Source: Pseudomonas sp. SJZ074 (GTDB lineage Bacteria > Pseudomonadota > Gammaproteobacteria > Pseudomonadales > Pseudomonadaceae). Taken from it: a stretch of 64,000 bases of DNA. The translations under genes and the position numbers were made by a program. A model generated the notes under the pieces. That model was given only the letters and a program-made list of their open reading frames with translations. It searched no databases and was not told the DNA's origin. How positions within the stretch are numbered: position 1 is the stretch's first letter; each line of letters begins with the position of its first letter. Location: assembly GCF_007828215.1 (NCBI RefSeq), contig NZ_VIUE01000002.1, positions 372,001 through 436,000 of the forward strand, given 5' to 3'. This document shows positions 25,362 to 34,737 of the stretch, piece after piece.

Positions 25362-26972
25362 CTACCAGACCGCAATATGCGAATCCGCCCGAGGCTCAGT
25401 CCCACCGCACAACACACCGCTGAGCGGATCGCGGAGAATGATCTGCCCGCGACCATAGTCGGTCAGGTCGCTGCTGACCTGTACCTCATGGCCACGGCGC
25501 GCCAGGGCGTTGACCAGGTCCGGTGACGCGCCGTGCTCGATGCCGACCTTCATCCCGCCCAGCCATTGCCAGCGCGGCGCATCCAGGGCCGCCTGGGGGT
25601 TCAGGCCGAAGTCCACCAGGTTCATGACCATCTGCACGTGTCCCTGGGGCTGCATGTAGCCGCCCATGACGCCGAAGGGACCAAGGGCCTGACCGTTCTG
25701 GGTGAGAAAGCCGGGGATGATGGTGTGGAAGGTTTTCTTGCCCGGCGCGAGGCAGTTGGCGTGCGTCGGGTCGAGACTGAATTCCTGCCCGCGGTTCTGC
25801 AAAGCAATCCCGCTGTGGGGCAATACCACCCCGGAGCCGAAACCGTGGTAGTTGCTCTGGATGAACGAAACCATGTTGCCTTCTTCGTCGGCGGTCGCCA
25901 GGTACACCGTGCCGCTGGCGTGGGGGTCGCCGGGCTCGGGCGGCTGGGCCTGTTCGCCGATCTGCCCACGGCGCCGGGCACTGTAGTCGTCACTCAGCAG
26001 GTCGGCCACCGCCACGCGCATATGCCGCGGATCGGTGATGTAATGCAGGCCGTCGCTGTAGGCCAGCTTCATCGCTTCCAGTTGGCGATGCCAGGTCTGT
26101 TGGCTGTCGCGGTGATCGAAGTTGAAGCCCTCGAGGATATTCAGCGCCATCAAGGCCACCAGGCCCTGCCCGCTCGGCGGGATTTCCCAGACGTCGATGC
26201 CCCGGTAGTTGATGTGGATCGGCTCCACCCACTGGGCGCGATAATCCTTGAGGTCGGTGCTGCGCAGGTAGCCGCCGGTGGCACGGGAATGAGCATCCAG
26301 GCGCTCGGCCAGAGCACCGCGATAGAGACTTTCGCAACGGGTGGCGGCGAGTTCTTCGAGGGTGCGGGCCTGGGCCGGATTGCGGAAGATCTCCCCGGCC
26401 CGCGGCGCACGCTCTTCAATCAGGAAGGTATCGAACCAGGTCTCCAGCACCGGGTCGCGTTGGGGCGTGAACTCCTTCAAGGCGATCTGCCATTGATGAG
26501 CGACCACCGGCGACACGGCAAAACCACCCCGCGCCAGGCTGATCGCCGGTTGCAACAGATCGGCAAAGGGCAGCTTGCCGAAGCGTTGTGACAGCTCGGC
26601 CCAGGCCGATGGACAACCGGGCACCGTCACCGGCGTCCAGCCGTAGGTGGGCATCCGTTCATGGCCGGCGGCCTGCACCGCTTCGACGCTCAGGGACGCC
26701 GGTGCATGGCCGTTGCCATTGAGGCCGTGCAACTGGCCCTTGCACCAGACCAAGGCGAAGGCATCGCCGCCGATGCCGCAGCCGGTGGGCTCCACTACGG
26801 TCAGCGCCGCCGCCGTGGCGATGGCCGCATCGATGGCGTTGCCGCCCTTTTGCATGATTTCGATACCCGCCTGCGCGGCCAGTGGCTGAGAAGCGGCGAC
26901 CATGCCTCGGCGGGCGAAAACGCTCTGGCGTTGCGACGGATACGGGTACTCGTGAGCAGAAAATTTCAACAT
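25362..26972 (-). CDS. Gamma-glutamyltransferase family protein (cytosolic type)
   Basis: A 536-residue Ntn-hydrolase that would cleave or transfer gamma-glutamyl groups. The N-terminus has no signal peptide (MLKFSAHEYPYPSQR), unlike periplasmic Ggt, so it should act in the cytoplasm. The family block GGNAIDAAIA..A.L.VVEP is at about residues 43-65. The maturation/nucleophile threonine is Thr355 in SGTVYLATAD, and GVMGGYMQPQGHVQ follows. It is the last gene of an operon with an amino-acid ABC importer, so imported gamma-glutamyl compounds would be hydrolysed inside the cell. Confidence 0.9.
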   Translation of the reverse strand: MLKFSAHEYPYPSQRQSVFARRGMVAASQPLAAQAGIEIMQKGGNAIDAAIATAAALTVVEPTGCGIGGDAFALVWCKGQLHGLNGNGHAPASLSVEAVQAAGHERMPTYGWTPVTVPGCPSAWAELSQRFGKLPFADLLQPAISLARGGFAVSPVVAHQWQIALKEFTPQRDPVLETWFDTFLIEERAPRAGEIFRNPAQARTLEELAATRCESLYRGALAERLDAHSRATGGYLRSTDLKDYRAQWVEPIHINYRGIDVWEIPPSGQGLVALMALNILEGFNFDHRDSQQTWHRQLEAMKLAYSDGLHYITDPRHMRVAVADLLSDDYSARRRGQIGEQAQPPEPGDPHASGTVYLATADEEGNMVSFIQSNYHGFGSGVVLPHSGIALQNRGQEFSLDPTHANCLAPGKKTFHTIIPGFLTQNGQALGPFGVMGGYMQPQGHVQMVMNLVDFGLNPQAALDAPRWQWLGGMKVGIEHGASPDLVNALARRGHEVQVSSDLTDYGRGQIILRDPLSGVLCGGTEPRADSHIAVW

Positions 26973-27000
26973 GACAAACTCTCTTCACCTACAAAATGAG

Positions 27001-27780
27001 TCAGAGCACACGACTGAGAAAGGCCCGGGTACGCGGGTGACTGGGGTGGCTGAAAATCTGCTCCGGCGGGCCTTGCTCGATCAGCTCGCCCTGGTCCAGG
27101 ACCACCACACGATCGGCCACTTCCCGGGCGAACCCCATTTCGTGGGTCACCACCACCATGGTCATGCCCTCTTGCGCCAGTTCCTTCATCACCTCCAGCA
27201 CCTCGCCCACGGTTTCCGGGTCGAGGGCGCTGGTGGGTTCGTCGAACAGCATCGCCTGGGGCTTCATCGCCAACGCCCGGGCGATCGCCACGCGCTGTTG
27301 CTGCCCGCCGGAGAGCATGGAGGGGTAATGGCTGGCCTTGTCCGCCAGGCCGACCCGCGCGAGCAGGCTGCGGGCCTGTTCCAACGCGGCGGCACGCGGA
27401 ATCCCAAGGACCTGGATCGGCGCCTCGATGATGTTCTCCAGGGCGGTCATGTGGGGGAACAGGTTGAAACGCTGGAACACCATGCCGATGTCCCGGCGCT
27501 GGCGGGCGATGTTGCGCTCCGAATCGCGCACCAGGCTGCCATCGGCCCGTTCCCGGTAACCCATGGCCTGGCCGTTGACACGGATGCGTCCGCCCTGGAT
27601 GTCTTCCAGCAGGTTGATGCAGCGGATGAAGGTGGTCTTGCCGGACCCTGACGCGCCGATCAGCACCACCACCTCACCGCGGCGAACCTGCAGGGATATG
27701 CCCTTGAGGATCTGCAAGTCACCGAAGGACTTGTGAACGTCCAGCGCTTCGATGATCAGTTCTTCACTTTTGTGCGCCAT
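27001..27780 (-). CDS. Polar amino acid ABC transporter ATP-binding protein
   Basis: A 259-residue ATPase of the GlnQ/HisP type: Walker [10 protein letters not shown], signature LSGGQQQR, Walker [14 protein letters not shown]-loop [10 protein letters not shown], and the C-terminal [25 protein letters not shown] typical of the group. It starts 2 bp after the permease stop and precedes the gamma-glutamyltransferase by 28 bp. It powers import of an amino acid or small gamma-glutamyl compound. Confidence 0.94.
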   Translation of the reverse strand: MAHKSEELIIEALDVHKSFGDLQILKGISLQVRRGEVVVLIGASGSGKTTFIRCINLLEDIQGGRIRVNGQAMGYRERADGSLVRDSERNIARQRRDIGMVFQRFNLFPHMTALENIIEAPIQVLGIPRAAALEQARSLLARVGLADKASHYPSMLSGGQQQRVAIARALAMKPQAMLFDEPTSALDPETVGEVLEVMKELAQEGMTMVVVTHEMGFAREVADRVVVLDQGELIEQGPPEQIFSHPSHPRTRAFLSRVL

Positions 27781-27782
27781 GG

Positions 27783-28559
27783 TTAACGTTCCCTCAGCAA
27801 TTTCAGGGTGCTGCGGCCGAACATCCGCGTGGCCGCCGGCGGTGGCGAAGACGGACGGTCCGATTGACCGAAGCGGGCTTCCAGCCAGCGCTGGAAGAAG
27901 CCCCAGAGGGTCGTCAACAGCAAGAAGTAGATCGCTACCACCAGGTACAGCTCGAACACCCGGAACGTCGCCGACGTCACCATCTGGGTGCTGAGCAGCA
28001 GTTCCTGCACGCCAATCACACTGACCAGCGTGGTGTTCTTCAGCATCACGTTGAACTCGTTGCCCAGCGGCGGCACGATCACTCGGAACGCCTGGGGCAG
28101 AATGATGCGCCGCATCAACCTGGCGAAGGTCATGCCCAGGGACCGGCCGGCCTCATACTGGCCCTTGTCGACCGCGCCGATGCCGGCGCGGATGATCTCT
28201 GCCATGTAGGCGCCTTCGTTGAGGCCCAGGGCGATGATCGCCGCCTGGATATTGCCGGGAATCACCAGGCCGAACAGATCGATGTCCTCGAAGCGGAAGA
28301 TTCCGCCGGCGGCCAGTGCGGTATAGAGAAAGACAATCTGCACCAGCAATGGCGTGCCGCGCATCAGCCACACGTAAAAGCGCACCGGCATGTGCAGCAA
28401 CGGATTCTTCGACAGCCGCAAGAGCGCCGCCGCCAGGCCCAGGACACAGCCCAGCAACATCGCCAGCACGCTGATCAGGCAAGTCAGCCAGAGCCCGGTG
28501 AGGTAGACCCCACTGGGCTGCAGCAGGTACTGCCAGAACACATCCCAATTGAAATTCAT
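27783..28559 (-). CDS. Polar amino acid ABC transporter permease
   Basis: A 258-residue inner-membrane permease of the HisMQ type with about five helices. The loop that contacts the ATPase is [22 protein letters not shown], and [13 protein letters not shown] is the usual second-helix signature. Only one permease gene is present, so it would work as a homodimer. It is 11 bp downstream of the solute-binding gene. Confidence 0.94.
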   Translation of the reverse strand: MNFNWDVFWQYLLQPSGVYLTGLWLTCLISVLAMLLGCVLGLAAALLRLSKNPLLHMPVRFYVWLMRGTPLLVQIVFLYTALAAGGIFRFEDIDLFGLVIPGNIQAAIIALGLNEGAYMAEIIRAGIGAVDKGQYEAGRSLGMTFARLMRRIILPQAFRVIVPPLGNEFNVMLKNTTLVSVIGVQELLLSTQMVTSATFRVFELYLVVAIYFLLLTTLWGFFQRWLEARFGQSDRPSSPPPAATRMFGRSTLKLLRER

Positions 28560-28570
28560 CGACGCTTACC

Positions 28571-29377
28571 TCAATCGAGAGTGTCGCCGGCGACATGCCA
28601 TTTGTTGAGCAACTGGCTGTAGCTGCCGTCGCCGCGCATGTCGCTGATCACCTGCTGCACCGCGGCGCTCAGTTGCGGATCGTCCTTGCGGATGCCGATG
28701 CCGGTGAGAATCCGACTGAAGGCCGGCACCCCTTCCTCGAACAGATCGGGGGCCATGGCGGCGTAATAACCGGCGGTTTCCACGGTGGTGCCATAGGCAT
28801 CGACCTGACTGATGCGCAGCGCCTGGAACGCATCGGTATCGGTGTTGTAGACCACCAGCTTCATCGCCGGTTTGCCGGCCTTGGTCAGCTTTTCATTCTC
28901 GGCGTCGAGCAGGGTCTTGATGGTGGAGCCGTTGAGCACCGCCACCTTGCGCGCGGAAAGATCCGGCAACGTCTTGATGGCCTTGGGATTGCCCTTGGGC
29001 ACCACCACCGCCTGGCTGGAGTACATGTAGTTGACGATATCGATCACTTCCCGGCGTTCCGGCTTGTCGAACAACTGGTCGACGATCATGTCGCACTGTT
29101 TGGCCAGCAACGCGGGGAGCAATCCGGAAAATGGCACGACCCGCCATTCCACCTTCTTGTCGTCCAGGCGCCTGGCGATTTCCAGGCCCAGGTCGACGGT
29201 CAATCCCTTGGGCTTCTGTGCCTCGTCGAAGGACACCAGCGGCGGCGAGTCCATGCCCGAGCAATAGATGAGTTTGTCGGCCTTGATCAAGCGCTCCGGC
29301 ACCACGGGGGCGGCGGACGCCCACTGTGCACAGAATCCCAAGGATATTGCGGCTATCAACACGCGAGGCTTATGCAT
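28571..29377 (-). CDS. Amino acid ABC transporter solute-binding protein
   Basis: A 268-residue periplasmic protein of family 3 with a signal peptide (about residues 1-22, ending ASA). The mature part has the family motifs KLIYCSGMDSPPLVSFDE, KGLTVDLGLEIARRL, CDMIVDQLFDKPERREVIDIV and the late DAYGTTVETAGYYA. The ligand should be a polar amino acid or gamma-glutamyl derivative in view of the neighbouring transferase. It is the first transporter gene of the operon, 75 bp after the GntR regulator. Confidence 0.92.
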   Translation of the reverse strand: MHKPRVLIAAISLGFCAQWASAAPVVPERLIKADKLIYCSGMDSPPLVSFDEAQKPKGLTVDLGLEIARRLDDKKVEWRVVPFSGLLPALLAKQCDMIVDQLFDKPERREVIDIVNYMYSSQAVVVPKGNPKAIKTLPDLSARKVAVLNGSTIKTLLDAENEKLTKAGKPAMKLVVYNTDTDAFQALRISQVDAYGTTVETAGYYAAMAPDLFEEGVPAFSRILTGIGIRKDDPQLSAAVQQVISDMRGDGSYSQLLNKWHVAGDTLD

Positions 29378-29452
29378 GACCAGACACTCCAGTTCAGTGG
29401 GTAACGGGCAGTACTCAAAGTCAGAACACGGGCAGGCTCAGGCCTGCTCTGT

Positions 29453-30121
29453 TTATTTTTTCGCTTGCAGGAACTCGATCAATTCAGGGATGGTGCCTTC
29501 GATGTGCGCCCGCACCACCGCCTCGGCCTTGTCGGCGTCACCGGCACGGATCGCGTCGAGGATCACCACATGTTCCTGGCGCGCGCTCATGGGTTTCTCC
29601 ACGTGCTGCAACCACAGGCGCATGGGCGCCTCCACCAGGGAATAAAGGGCACTGATCTGCTTCAGCAGCCTGGGGCGACCGCTGAGGCTGCACAGGTATT
29701 CGTGAAAGGCCCGATGCCGGCTGACCCACTCGGCGCTTTCGTCGCGGTAGTCGTCCATCTCGTCCAGCAACCGTTCCAGGGCGGCCAACTGGCGATCGCC
29801 AATGCGCCCTACCGCGACCCGGATCGCCAGGCCTTCGAGGGCACTGCGCATCTCGAACACCTCTTGCAGTTCGTCGATGTCCAGGCCGCTGACAACGGCT
29901 CCGCGATTGGGCCGCAGCGTAACCAAGCCCTGGGCATCCAGGCGCCGGAACGCCTCGCGCACCGGCATGCGGCTCATGCCGATCTCACTGGCGATGTCCT
30001 CGGCGATCAGCCGATCGCCTTTATGAAACCGCCCGCCACAGATGGCTTCCAGCAGGAAGTTGTAGGCTTCTTCCTCGGCGGTCACTGGAGGACGTTCAGT
30101 GTAAGACGGAGCAAATTGCAT
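29453..30121 (-). CDS. GntR family regulator, FCD subfamily
   Basis: A 222-residue regulator with an N-terminal winged helix (about residues 15-75, GDRLIAEDIASEIGMSRMPVREAFRRL) and a C-terminal all-helical FCD ligand domain. Candidate metal ligands are Asp and His (HRAFHEYLCSL, later histidine in VRAHIEG). It heads the transporter/transferase operon on the same strand. An inverted repeat 20 bp before its start (30141-30166) fits autoregulation. The effector is probably the transported amino acid or a breakdown product. Confidence 0.92.
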   Translation of the reverse strand: MQFAPSYTERPPVTAEEEAYNFLLEAICGGRFHKGDRLIAEDIASEIGMSRMPVREAFRRLDAQGLVTLRPNRGAVVSGLDIDELQEVFEMRSALEGLAIRVAVGRIGDRQLAALERLLDEMDDYRDESAEWVSRHRAFHEYLCSLSGRPRLLKQISALYSLVEAPMRLWLQHVEKPMSARQEHVVILDAIRAGDADKAEAVVRAHIEGTIPELIEFLQAKK

Positions 30122-30140
30122 GGCTGCACCCTTTGTATTT

Positions 30141-30166
30141 TTGTATCCAATTATTCATGGATTCAA
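30141..30166. promoter_or_regulatory. Putative GntR/FCD operator
   Basis: TTGTATCCA (30141-30149) and TGGATTCAA (30158-30166) form an inverted repeat with one mismatch around an 8-bp spacer, directly upstream of the GntR gene. Confidence 0.55.
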
Positions 30167-30382
30167 AAAAGCAGGATGCGTGCCAATACCGTTGACGGAT
30201 ATGCAAGTGATTGATGTGAAGGGGAAAGAATTGCGAGGCTGACCCGACAGTTAATCCAGCCTCAGGCTGGCCGGTGCGGATGTGCTACTTATTGGCCCAG
30301 GAGGCGCCCATTAACGTGCAAAGCAGTAGCCCGGTAACATTACCAGGCTTTCAAGCTCTGGCTCCTGTCATGCTGATGAACC

Positions 30383-30412
30383 TGTGGCGAGGGGATAAAT
30401 CCCCTCGCCACA
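30383..30412. repeat. REP-type hairpin TGTGGCGAGGGGA, second copy
   Basis: Perfect 13-bp stem with TAAA loop, 32 bp past the stop of the AraC gene at 30444. Stem sequence and distance match the copy at 1098-1126 behind the paralogous AraC gene. Confidence 0.85.
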
Positions 30413-30443
30413 ATGAACCGGGCAAGTCTTTAAGTGAACAGCA

Positions 30444-31382
30444 CTATTTGGCCCTGGGGGTTTCCGAAGGGGATTCGCCGAACAGCTCCCGGTAGTGCGT
30501 GGCGAAGTGGCTCAGGTGGAAGAAGCCCATGGCCACGGCGATCTCGCCGACGTTCTGCGCGGTTGCCTGGGTCGTGATCAAGCGCCGCCGCACGGCATTG
30601 AGCCGCAGGTTGCGCAAGTACTCGACCGGACGCATCCCGGTCACGGCCTGGAAGCTGTTCTGCAGGGTCCTGCGACTGACCCGCAGTTGCTCGCAAAGAT
30701 CGAGGATGCTCAGGGAAGTATCGCCGCTGTCCCCGGCCAGCTCCTGGCAACGCTTGACCAGATAGGCGCTGACGGCAAAGTTTCCGCGCCGCCCCCGGAC
30801 TTCGTCCGAGGCATGACTGAACAGGTCGAGGAAGGCATTGAGCAGGACATCCTCGAGCATTTTTTCCGAGGCTGGAGTGATCGCGTCGGGCTGCTCCAGC
30901 AAACGACGAAACAGAGGATGGATCCTCTGCTGTACGCGCAACAGAACCGTCTCATCCACGCTGACCTGAGACACGCTTTTCAAGCGTTTGAGCTGATCGT
31001 CCGGCAGTTCATAGGCCGCCAGCTTGGCGAAACGCACCATGTCGACATTGATCGCGAAGAAACGCGTCCCTTCCGGAGCGTGCAGGACGAAATCCTCGCC
31101 ATCGCGCAGCAGCACCACATTGTGGGCGTCGACCTGATGCCCCTGGACCACCGGCGCGTTGCCCAGGGACATGGCAATGCACAGACGTCCTTTTGGCGCG
31201 CAGCCGCGCTGCACCACACGTTTATCCAGCACTTCCTGGAAGATCTGGAAACGCTCGGCGCAAATGTGTTGCAGCTCGCTGGACAGGCATCCGCGACCGA
31301 GTTGGTCATAGACCTGCTGCCAGCCCAGGATCGAACCGGCGTGCTGTTGAGGATCATTGAAGGTACGGACTTCGGCGAGCAT
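30444..31382 (-). CDS. AraC family transcriptional regulator
   Basis: A 312-residue paralogue of the regulator at 1153-2115. The AraC DNA-binding domain is at about residues 215-310 (ILDLCEQLRVSRRTLQNSFQAVTG, LRNLRLNAVRRRL, GFFHLSHFATHYRELFGESPSE). The sensor region keeps RVVQRGCAPKGRLCIAMSLG and HAPEGTRFFAINVD. It is the last minus-strand gene after the ring-cleavage-like operon, 78 bp from the hydratase stop. A GGCCGG/CCGGCC hairpin (about 31402-31423) lies in that gap. It may control module B, the ring-cleavage operon or both; which one is unknown. Confidence 0.9.
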   Translation of the reverse strand: MLAEVRTFNDPQQHAGSILGWQQVYDQLGRGCLSSELQHICAERFQIFQEVLDKRVVQRGCAPKGRLCIAMSLGNAPVVQGHQVDAHNVVLLRDGEDFVLHAPEGTRFFAINVDMVRFAKLAAYELPDDQLKRLKSVSQVSVDETVLLRVQQRIHPLFRRLLEQPDAITPASEKMLEDVLLNAFLDLFSHASDEVRGRRGNFAVSAYLVKRCQELAGDSGDTSLSILDLCEQLRVSRRTLQNSFQAVTGMRPVEYLRNLRLNAVRRRLITTQATAQNVGEIAVAMGFFHLSHFATHYRELFGESPSETPRAK

Positions 31383-31460
31383 GATCAGTGTTCCTCGGTG
31401 GCCGGCGTTGTTCTACCGGCCGTTCATAAGGTGCTCGATCGTCCATGACAGCGACAGGCT

Positions 31461-32240
31461 CTAGGGGGCGCCGTTGCCGGCGCGGAAAACCAAAGCCAGT
31501 TCCGTGCCAAGCATATGCAAGCGGTACTCGGCGGGCTGGATGTCCATGGGCGGCAGCAACGCGCCCGACAGCACGACCTGCCCCGCTTCAAGGCGCTGCC
31601 CGTCCGCCAGCAATCGCCGGATCAGCCAGCAGAGATTGACCTGTGGCGTATCCTCCCGCGCTTGGGTGTCACCGTTACCGCAGGCCACCCCGTCTCGTTC
31701 CAGGCAATAGCTCACGGGGGGCATCCGCCCCGGCTCGAGCTCAGTGCGCGGGCCGACACAGTACAGCGCCGCCGCCGCGTTGTCGGCCAGGAACGCCCCG
31801 ACGCCGAAACTCCAGCCCTGCCATCGACAATCGGCGATCTCGAACGCCGGGGCGACTGCAGAGACACAAGCCAGGATTGCCTCATCGCTGTGCTCGCCCG
31901 GCGCGAGGGTGCGCCCCAGAAAGCACGCCAGCTCAATTTCCAACTTGGGCTGGATCAGTCTCGCCAGGTCCACCGAACCGCCGGGCTCGACGACCATGGC
32001 GTCGGTCAACGCACCCAGCACCGGCTCCTGGATACCCATCCGCTTCTGCGCGGCGCTGCCGGCGAAGGCCACCTTCCATCCGCTCAGCTGCTCGCCTCGG
32101 GCCTGACGCTGGCGCAACGCTTCGCGCTGCAGGGCGTAGCCTGTCGGCAAGTCGAACGCCTGTGGGTCCAGCGGCGGCAGCGCCCGTGCTGTCAACGTTG
32201 CCTGCTGGAGCTGGCCCGGCAGTTCATCCCATGGCCTCAT
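31461..32240 (-). CDS. 2-keto-4-pentenoate hydratase family protein (MhpD-like)
   Basis: A 259-residue hydratase/decarboxylase of the MhpD/HpaH family, which adds water to 2-hydroxypenta-2,4-dienoates made by meta-cleavage. Family features: YALQ near the start, GWKVAFAGSAAQKRMGI, the acidic metal-binding KLEIELACFLG and the later FEIADCRW. The ATG at 32240 overlaps the stop of the monooxygenase gene (ATGA), so the longer frame upstream is not used. Position and family suggest a late step in ring-fission product breakdown. Confidence 0.87.
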   Translation of the reverse strand: MRPWDELPGQLQQATLTARALPPLDPQAFDLPTGYALQREALRQRQARGEQLSGWKVAFAGSAAQKRMGIQEPVLGALTDAMVVEPGGSVDLARLIQPKLEIELACFLGRTLAPGEHSDEAILACVSAVAPAFEIADCRWQGWSFGVGAFLADNAAAALYCVGPRTELEPGRMPPVSYCLERDGVACGNGDTQAREDTPQVNLCWLIRRLLADGQRLEAGQVVLSGALLPPMDIQPAEYRLHMLGTELALVFRAGNGAP

Positions 32241-33847
32241 GAAAGTTGCTCCGCCAGTTTGCGCAGTACGCCTTCCAGTCGCTCCGGCGTGGTAATCGCG
32301 GCGACAAAGCGGTCCGGCCGCACCACCACAACACAATCGCGCACCTTGGTAAACCACTCTCCCAGGCGGTTATCGACGTCTTCCACGCAGATCGCCTGGC
32401 TCGCGGACAATGGCTGGTTACGCCCCTTGCCGCTGCGGGAACGATTGACCTGAATGAAGCGGGTGTTCCAGCGCGCCCAGTAGGCACGGGTCTCATCGCT
32501 GAGCGGCTCGTTCGGATTGACCCGATAGCCCAGCACGGCATAGGAGTGGCCCAGCACCTCGTCCAAGCGGCGACGCTGGCCTTGCTCATCTTCGACGGTC
32601 GGTTGGATGAACAACTGCCCTACGAGGTCATCCTCGTGCAGTTCCGCACGTTCGTGATGCACCAGCCCTTTGGTGATGGTCGCCTTGGGCTTGAACTTGA
32701 ATTCCAGCAAGTGCGAGCGCAGGTTATCGACGCTGTTGACGGCCTGGAACAACCAGTCCCGTACACCCGCCATCAGCGGATTGGTCAGACCCAATACGGC
32801 GCCCATGTTGTCGGCCAGGGCGATGAGGTCGGTGGCATGCCCGCGTCGCTCCTGGTCGTAGCTGGCAAGTATCGAGGCCGAGGCACGTCCCTGGATGATG
32901 GCGGCGATTTTCCAGGCGATGTTCACCACGTCCCGCAGGCCTGAGTTGAGCCCCTGCCCGGCCCACGGTGGGGAAATGTGCGCCGCATCGCCCACCAGTG
33001 CCACACGCCCTTCGACAAACCGCGCCGCGACCCGGGAGTTATGGGTGTAGGCACGTATGCGGATGATCTCCAGGTCATCGGCGGCGTTGCCGATATGCCC
33101 ACGGATCAAACCACGGATGGTCGCCTCCTCGCACATCGTGCTTTCATCTTCGCCCTCCAGCAGCATGAACTCCCAGCGGCGTTGCTGGTACGGCAAGTAA
33201 ATGCAGACGAAGGGCCGTTGAGGATCGGCATGCAAGGCCGTATACGGGGCGTCCAGGGTGTCGTTGGCGGTATCGACCACCACCCATTTGCGCGGATGGG
33301 TCAGGCCCAGCAGTTCGATGCCGAGTTTCTTGCGCACGCTGGAACGGCCGCCATCGGCGCCGATCACGTATTGCGCGTGCAGCTGGTACAGCTCGCTCTG
33401 GGCGTCGCGCACTTGCAACGTCACCCCTTGAGCGTCCTGCTCCAGGTCGAGCATTTCATGCCCCTGGCGCAGCTCGACACCGGGGTGGCGGCCCAGATGC
33501 TCGCGCAGCGTTCCTTCCAGCAACTGCTGCATGAAGATGTTGCGCATTGGCCAGCCGTAGTGGGCGGTGCTCGGTTTGACTTCGGCAAAGCACACGCCCC
33601 GGGCGTTGTAGTAACGCAGGGGCACATTGCAGATCATGTCCCGGCTGGCCAGCTCGGCAATATCGATGCCTTGCAGCACACGCAACGCTTCATCATCCAT
33701 GCCCACCGCACGGGGGTACGGCAAGATGCCGTCCGCCAGTTCGAGGACGACGCAATCGATACCGTACAGACCCATGTAATGCGCGGCGGTGATCCCGTTC
33801 GGGCCACCGCCCACGATGACCACCTGGGTTTTGTCCTGCTTCATCAC
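32237..33847 (-). CDS. FAD-dependent aromatic monooxygenase (MhpA-like)
   Basis: A 536-residue group A flavoprotein hydroxylase related to 3-(3-hydroxyphenyl)propionate hydroxylase. It has the FAD-binding GGGPNGITAAHYMGLYG at residues 13-29, the DG fingerprint IGADGGRSSVRKKLG, and the GD motif LVGDAAHISPPWAGQGLNSGLRD. The C-terminal thioredoxin-like domain ends in CVVVVRPDRFVAA. The start overlaps the hydrolase stop. It would hydroxylate an aromatic or heteroaromatic acid with NAD(P)H and O2. Confidence 0.9.
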   Translation of the reverse strand: MMKQDKTQVVIVGGGPNGITAAHYMGLYGIDCVVLELADGILPYPRAVGMDDEALRVLQGIDIAELASRDMICNVPLRYYNARGVCFAEVKPSTAHYGWPMRNIFMQQLLEGTLREHLGRHPGVELRQGHEMLDLEQDAQGVTLQVRDAQSELYQLHAQYVIGADGGRSSVRKKLGIELLGLTHPRKWVVVDTANDTLDAPYTALHADPQRPFVCIYLPYQQRRWEFMLLEGEDESTMCEEATIRGLIRGHIGNAADDLEIIRIRAYTHNSRVAARFVEGRVALVGDAAHISPPWAGQGLNSGLRDVVNIAWKIAAIIQGRASASILASYDQERRGHATDLIALADNMGAVLGLTNPLMAGVRDWLFQAVNSVDNLRSHLLEFKFKPKATITKGLVHHERAELHEDDLVGQLFIQPTVEDEQGQRRRLDEVLGHSYAVLGYRVNPNEPLSDETRAYWARWNTRFIQVNRSRSGKGRNQPLSASQAICVEDVDNRLGEWFTKVRDCVVVVRPDRFVAAITTPERLEGVLRKLAEQLS

Positions 33848-34710
33848 GCTTCACCGCTTCGTTGTTGTGATTGTAGGTGTTGGCCGTGCAAGTAGTCCCT
33901 GACGACACGGTTGAAGGTTTTACCCTGGTCATCATGGACATAATGACTGGCGTCAGCGATCTCCGTGGTGTGCACCAGCGGATTGGCGGCCTTCATGGCC
34001 GTCAGGGTCGCCGCCGGCAGAAAGTCGGAACGCCCGCCCCGGATGAACAGCGTCGGACAATCCAGTGCGCGCACCGCCGGCCACAGGTCCGTCGGCGTGA
34101 TACTCAGACGTGCCTGGGCAATGCCCTGCTGGTCGTGGCGCCACTCGATGCCTTCGAAGGTTTCCTTCATGGAATACGTCAACCTGGACGCCAGCGCCTC
34201 CTGGGACAACCCCGGACGCGCCCGCAGCCAGAATTGAGCGGCACTTTCCCAGTCGGGGAAACGCAGGGGCGTTTCACTCATTTCCCGGCGAATGCGCGCG
34301 GCACCGTCGCCGTTGATGGAGGAGCCGGGGCCGATGTCCTCGATCACCAGCGCTTGGAGCCGCCCGGGATTGAGCCGTGCATACTCCAGCGCATTGGTGC
34401 CACCGAGGGAATGCCCCACCAGGACGAACCGCTGCAAGCCCAGGTGCGCCACCAGGTCCTCCAGATCGCTGACATAGGCCTCGGTCCGGTAGGTGTCGGC
34501 AGGCGCCCACTCACTGTGCCCCCGGCCGCGCTGGTCCAAGGCGTAGCAACAATAGGGCTCGCCCAGGGCATCGGCCAGGGATTGCCAGGTCTGGGCATAG
34601 GATCGCAATCCATGGAGCAGCACCACCGCAATGCCTGACGGACTGCCCCAGGACAGATAGTGCAGGCGCATTCCCGTCCGATTGCTGAAGAAATGGCTGT
34701 TTGCGGACAT
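33844..34710 (-). CDS. Alpha/beta-hydrolase (MhpC-like position)
   Basis: A 288-residue soluble hydrolase. The oxyanion segment is LLHGLRSYAQTW, the nucleophile elbow GHSLGG, then GRSDFL with the likely acid and DASHYVH with the catalytic His. The ATG at 34710 is preferred to a TTG at 34731. It lies between the DUF1185 gene and the monooxygenase and would suit C-C bond cleavage of a ring-fission product or opening of a lactone/amide. The sequence alone does not tell these apart. Confidence 0.88.
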   Translation of the reverse strand: MSANSHFFSNRTGMRLHYLSWGSPSGIAVVLLHGLRSYAQTWQSLADALGEPYCCYALDQRGRGHSEWAPADTYRTEAYVSDLEDLVAHLGLQRFVLVGHSLGGTNALEYARLNPGRLQALVIEDIGPGSSINGDGAARIRREMSETPLRFPDWESAAQFWLRARPGLSQEALASRLTYSMKETFEGIEWRHDQQGIAQARLSITPTDLWPAVRALDCPTLFIRGGRSDFLPAATLTAMKAANPLVHTTEIADASHYVHDDQGKTFNRVVRDYLHGQHLQSQQRSGEA

Positions 34711-34737
34711 TCGTTCGGTTCCCACGGTCAATGCCCC

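Larger units (their letters stand above)
30122..30443. other. Intergenic region between the GntR and AraC genes
   Basis: 322 bp holding the putative GntR operator at 30141-30166 and the REP hairpin at 30383-30412. No convincing coding sequence; the single open frame of 73 codons crosses the REP hairpin and has no family resemblance. Confidence 0.7.
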
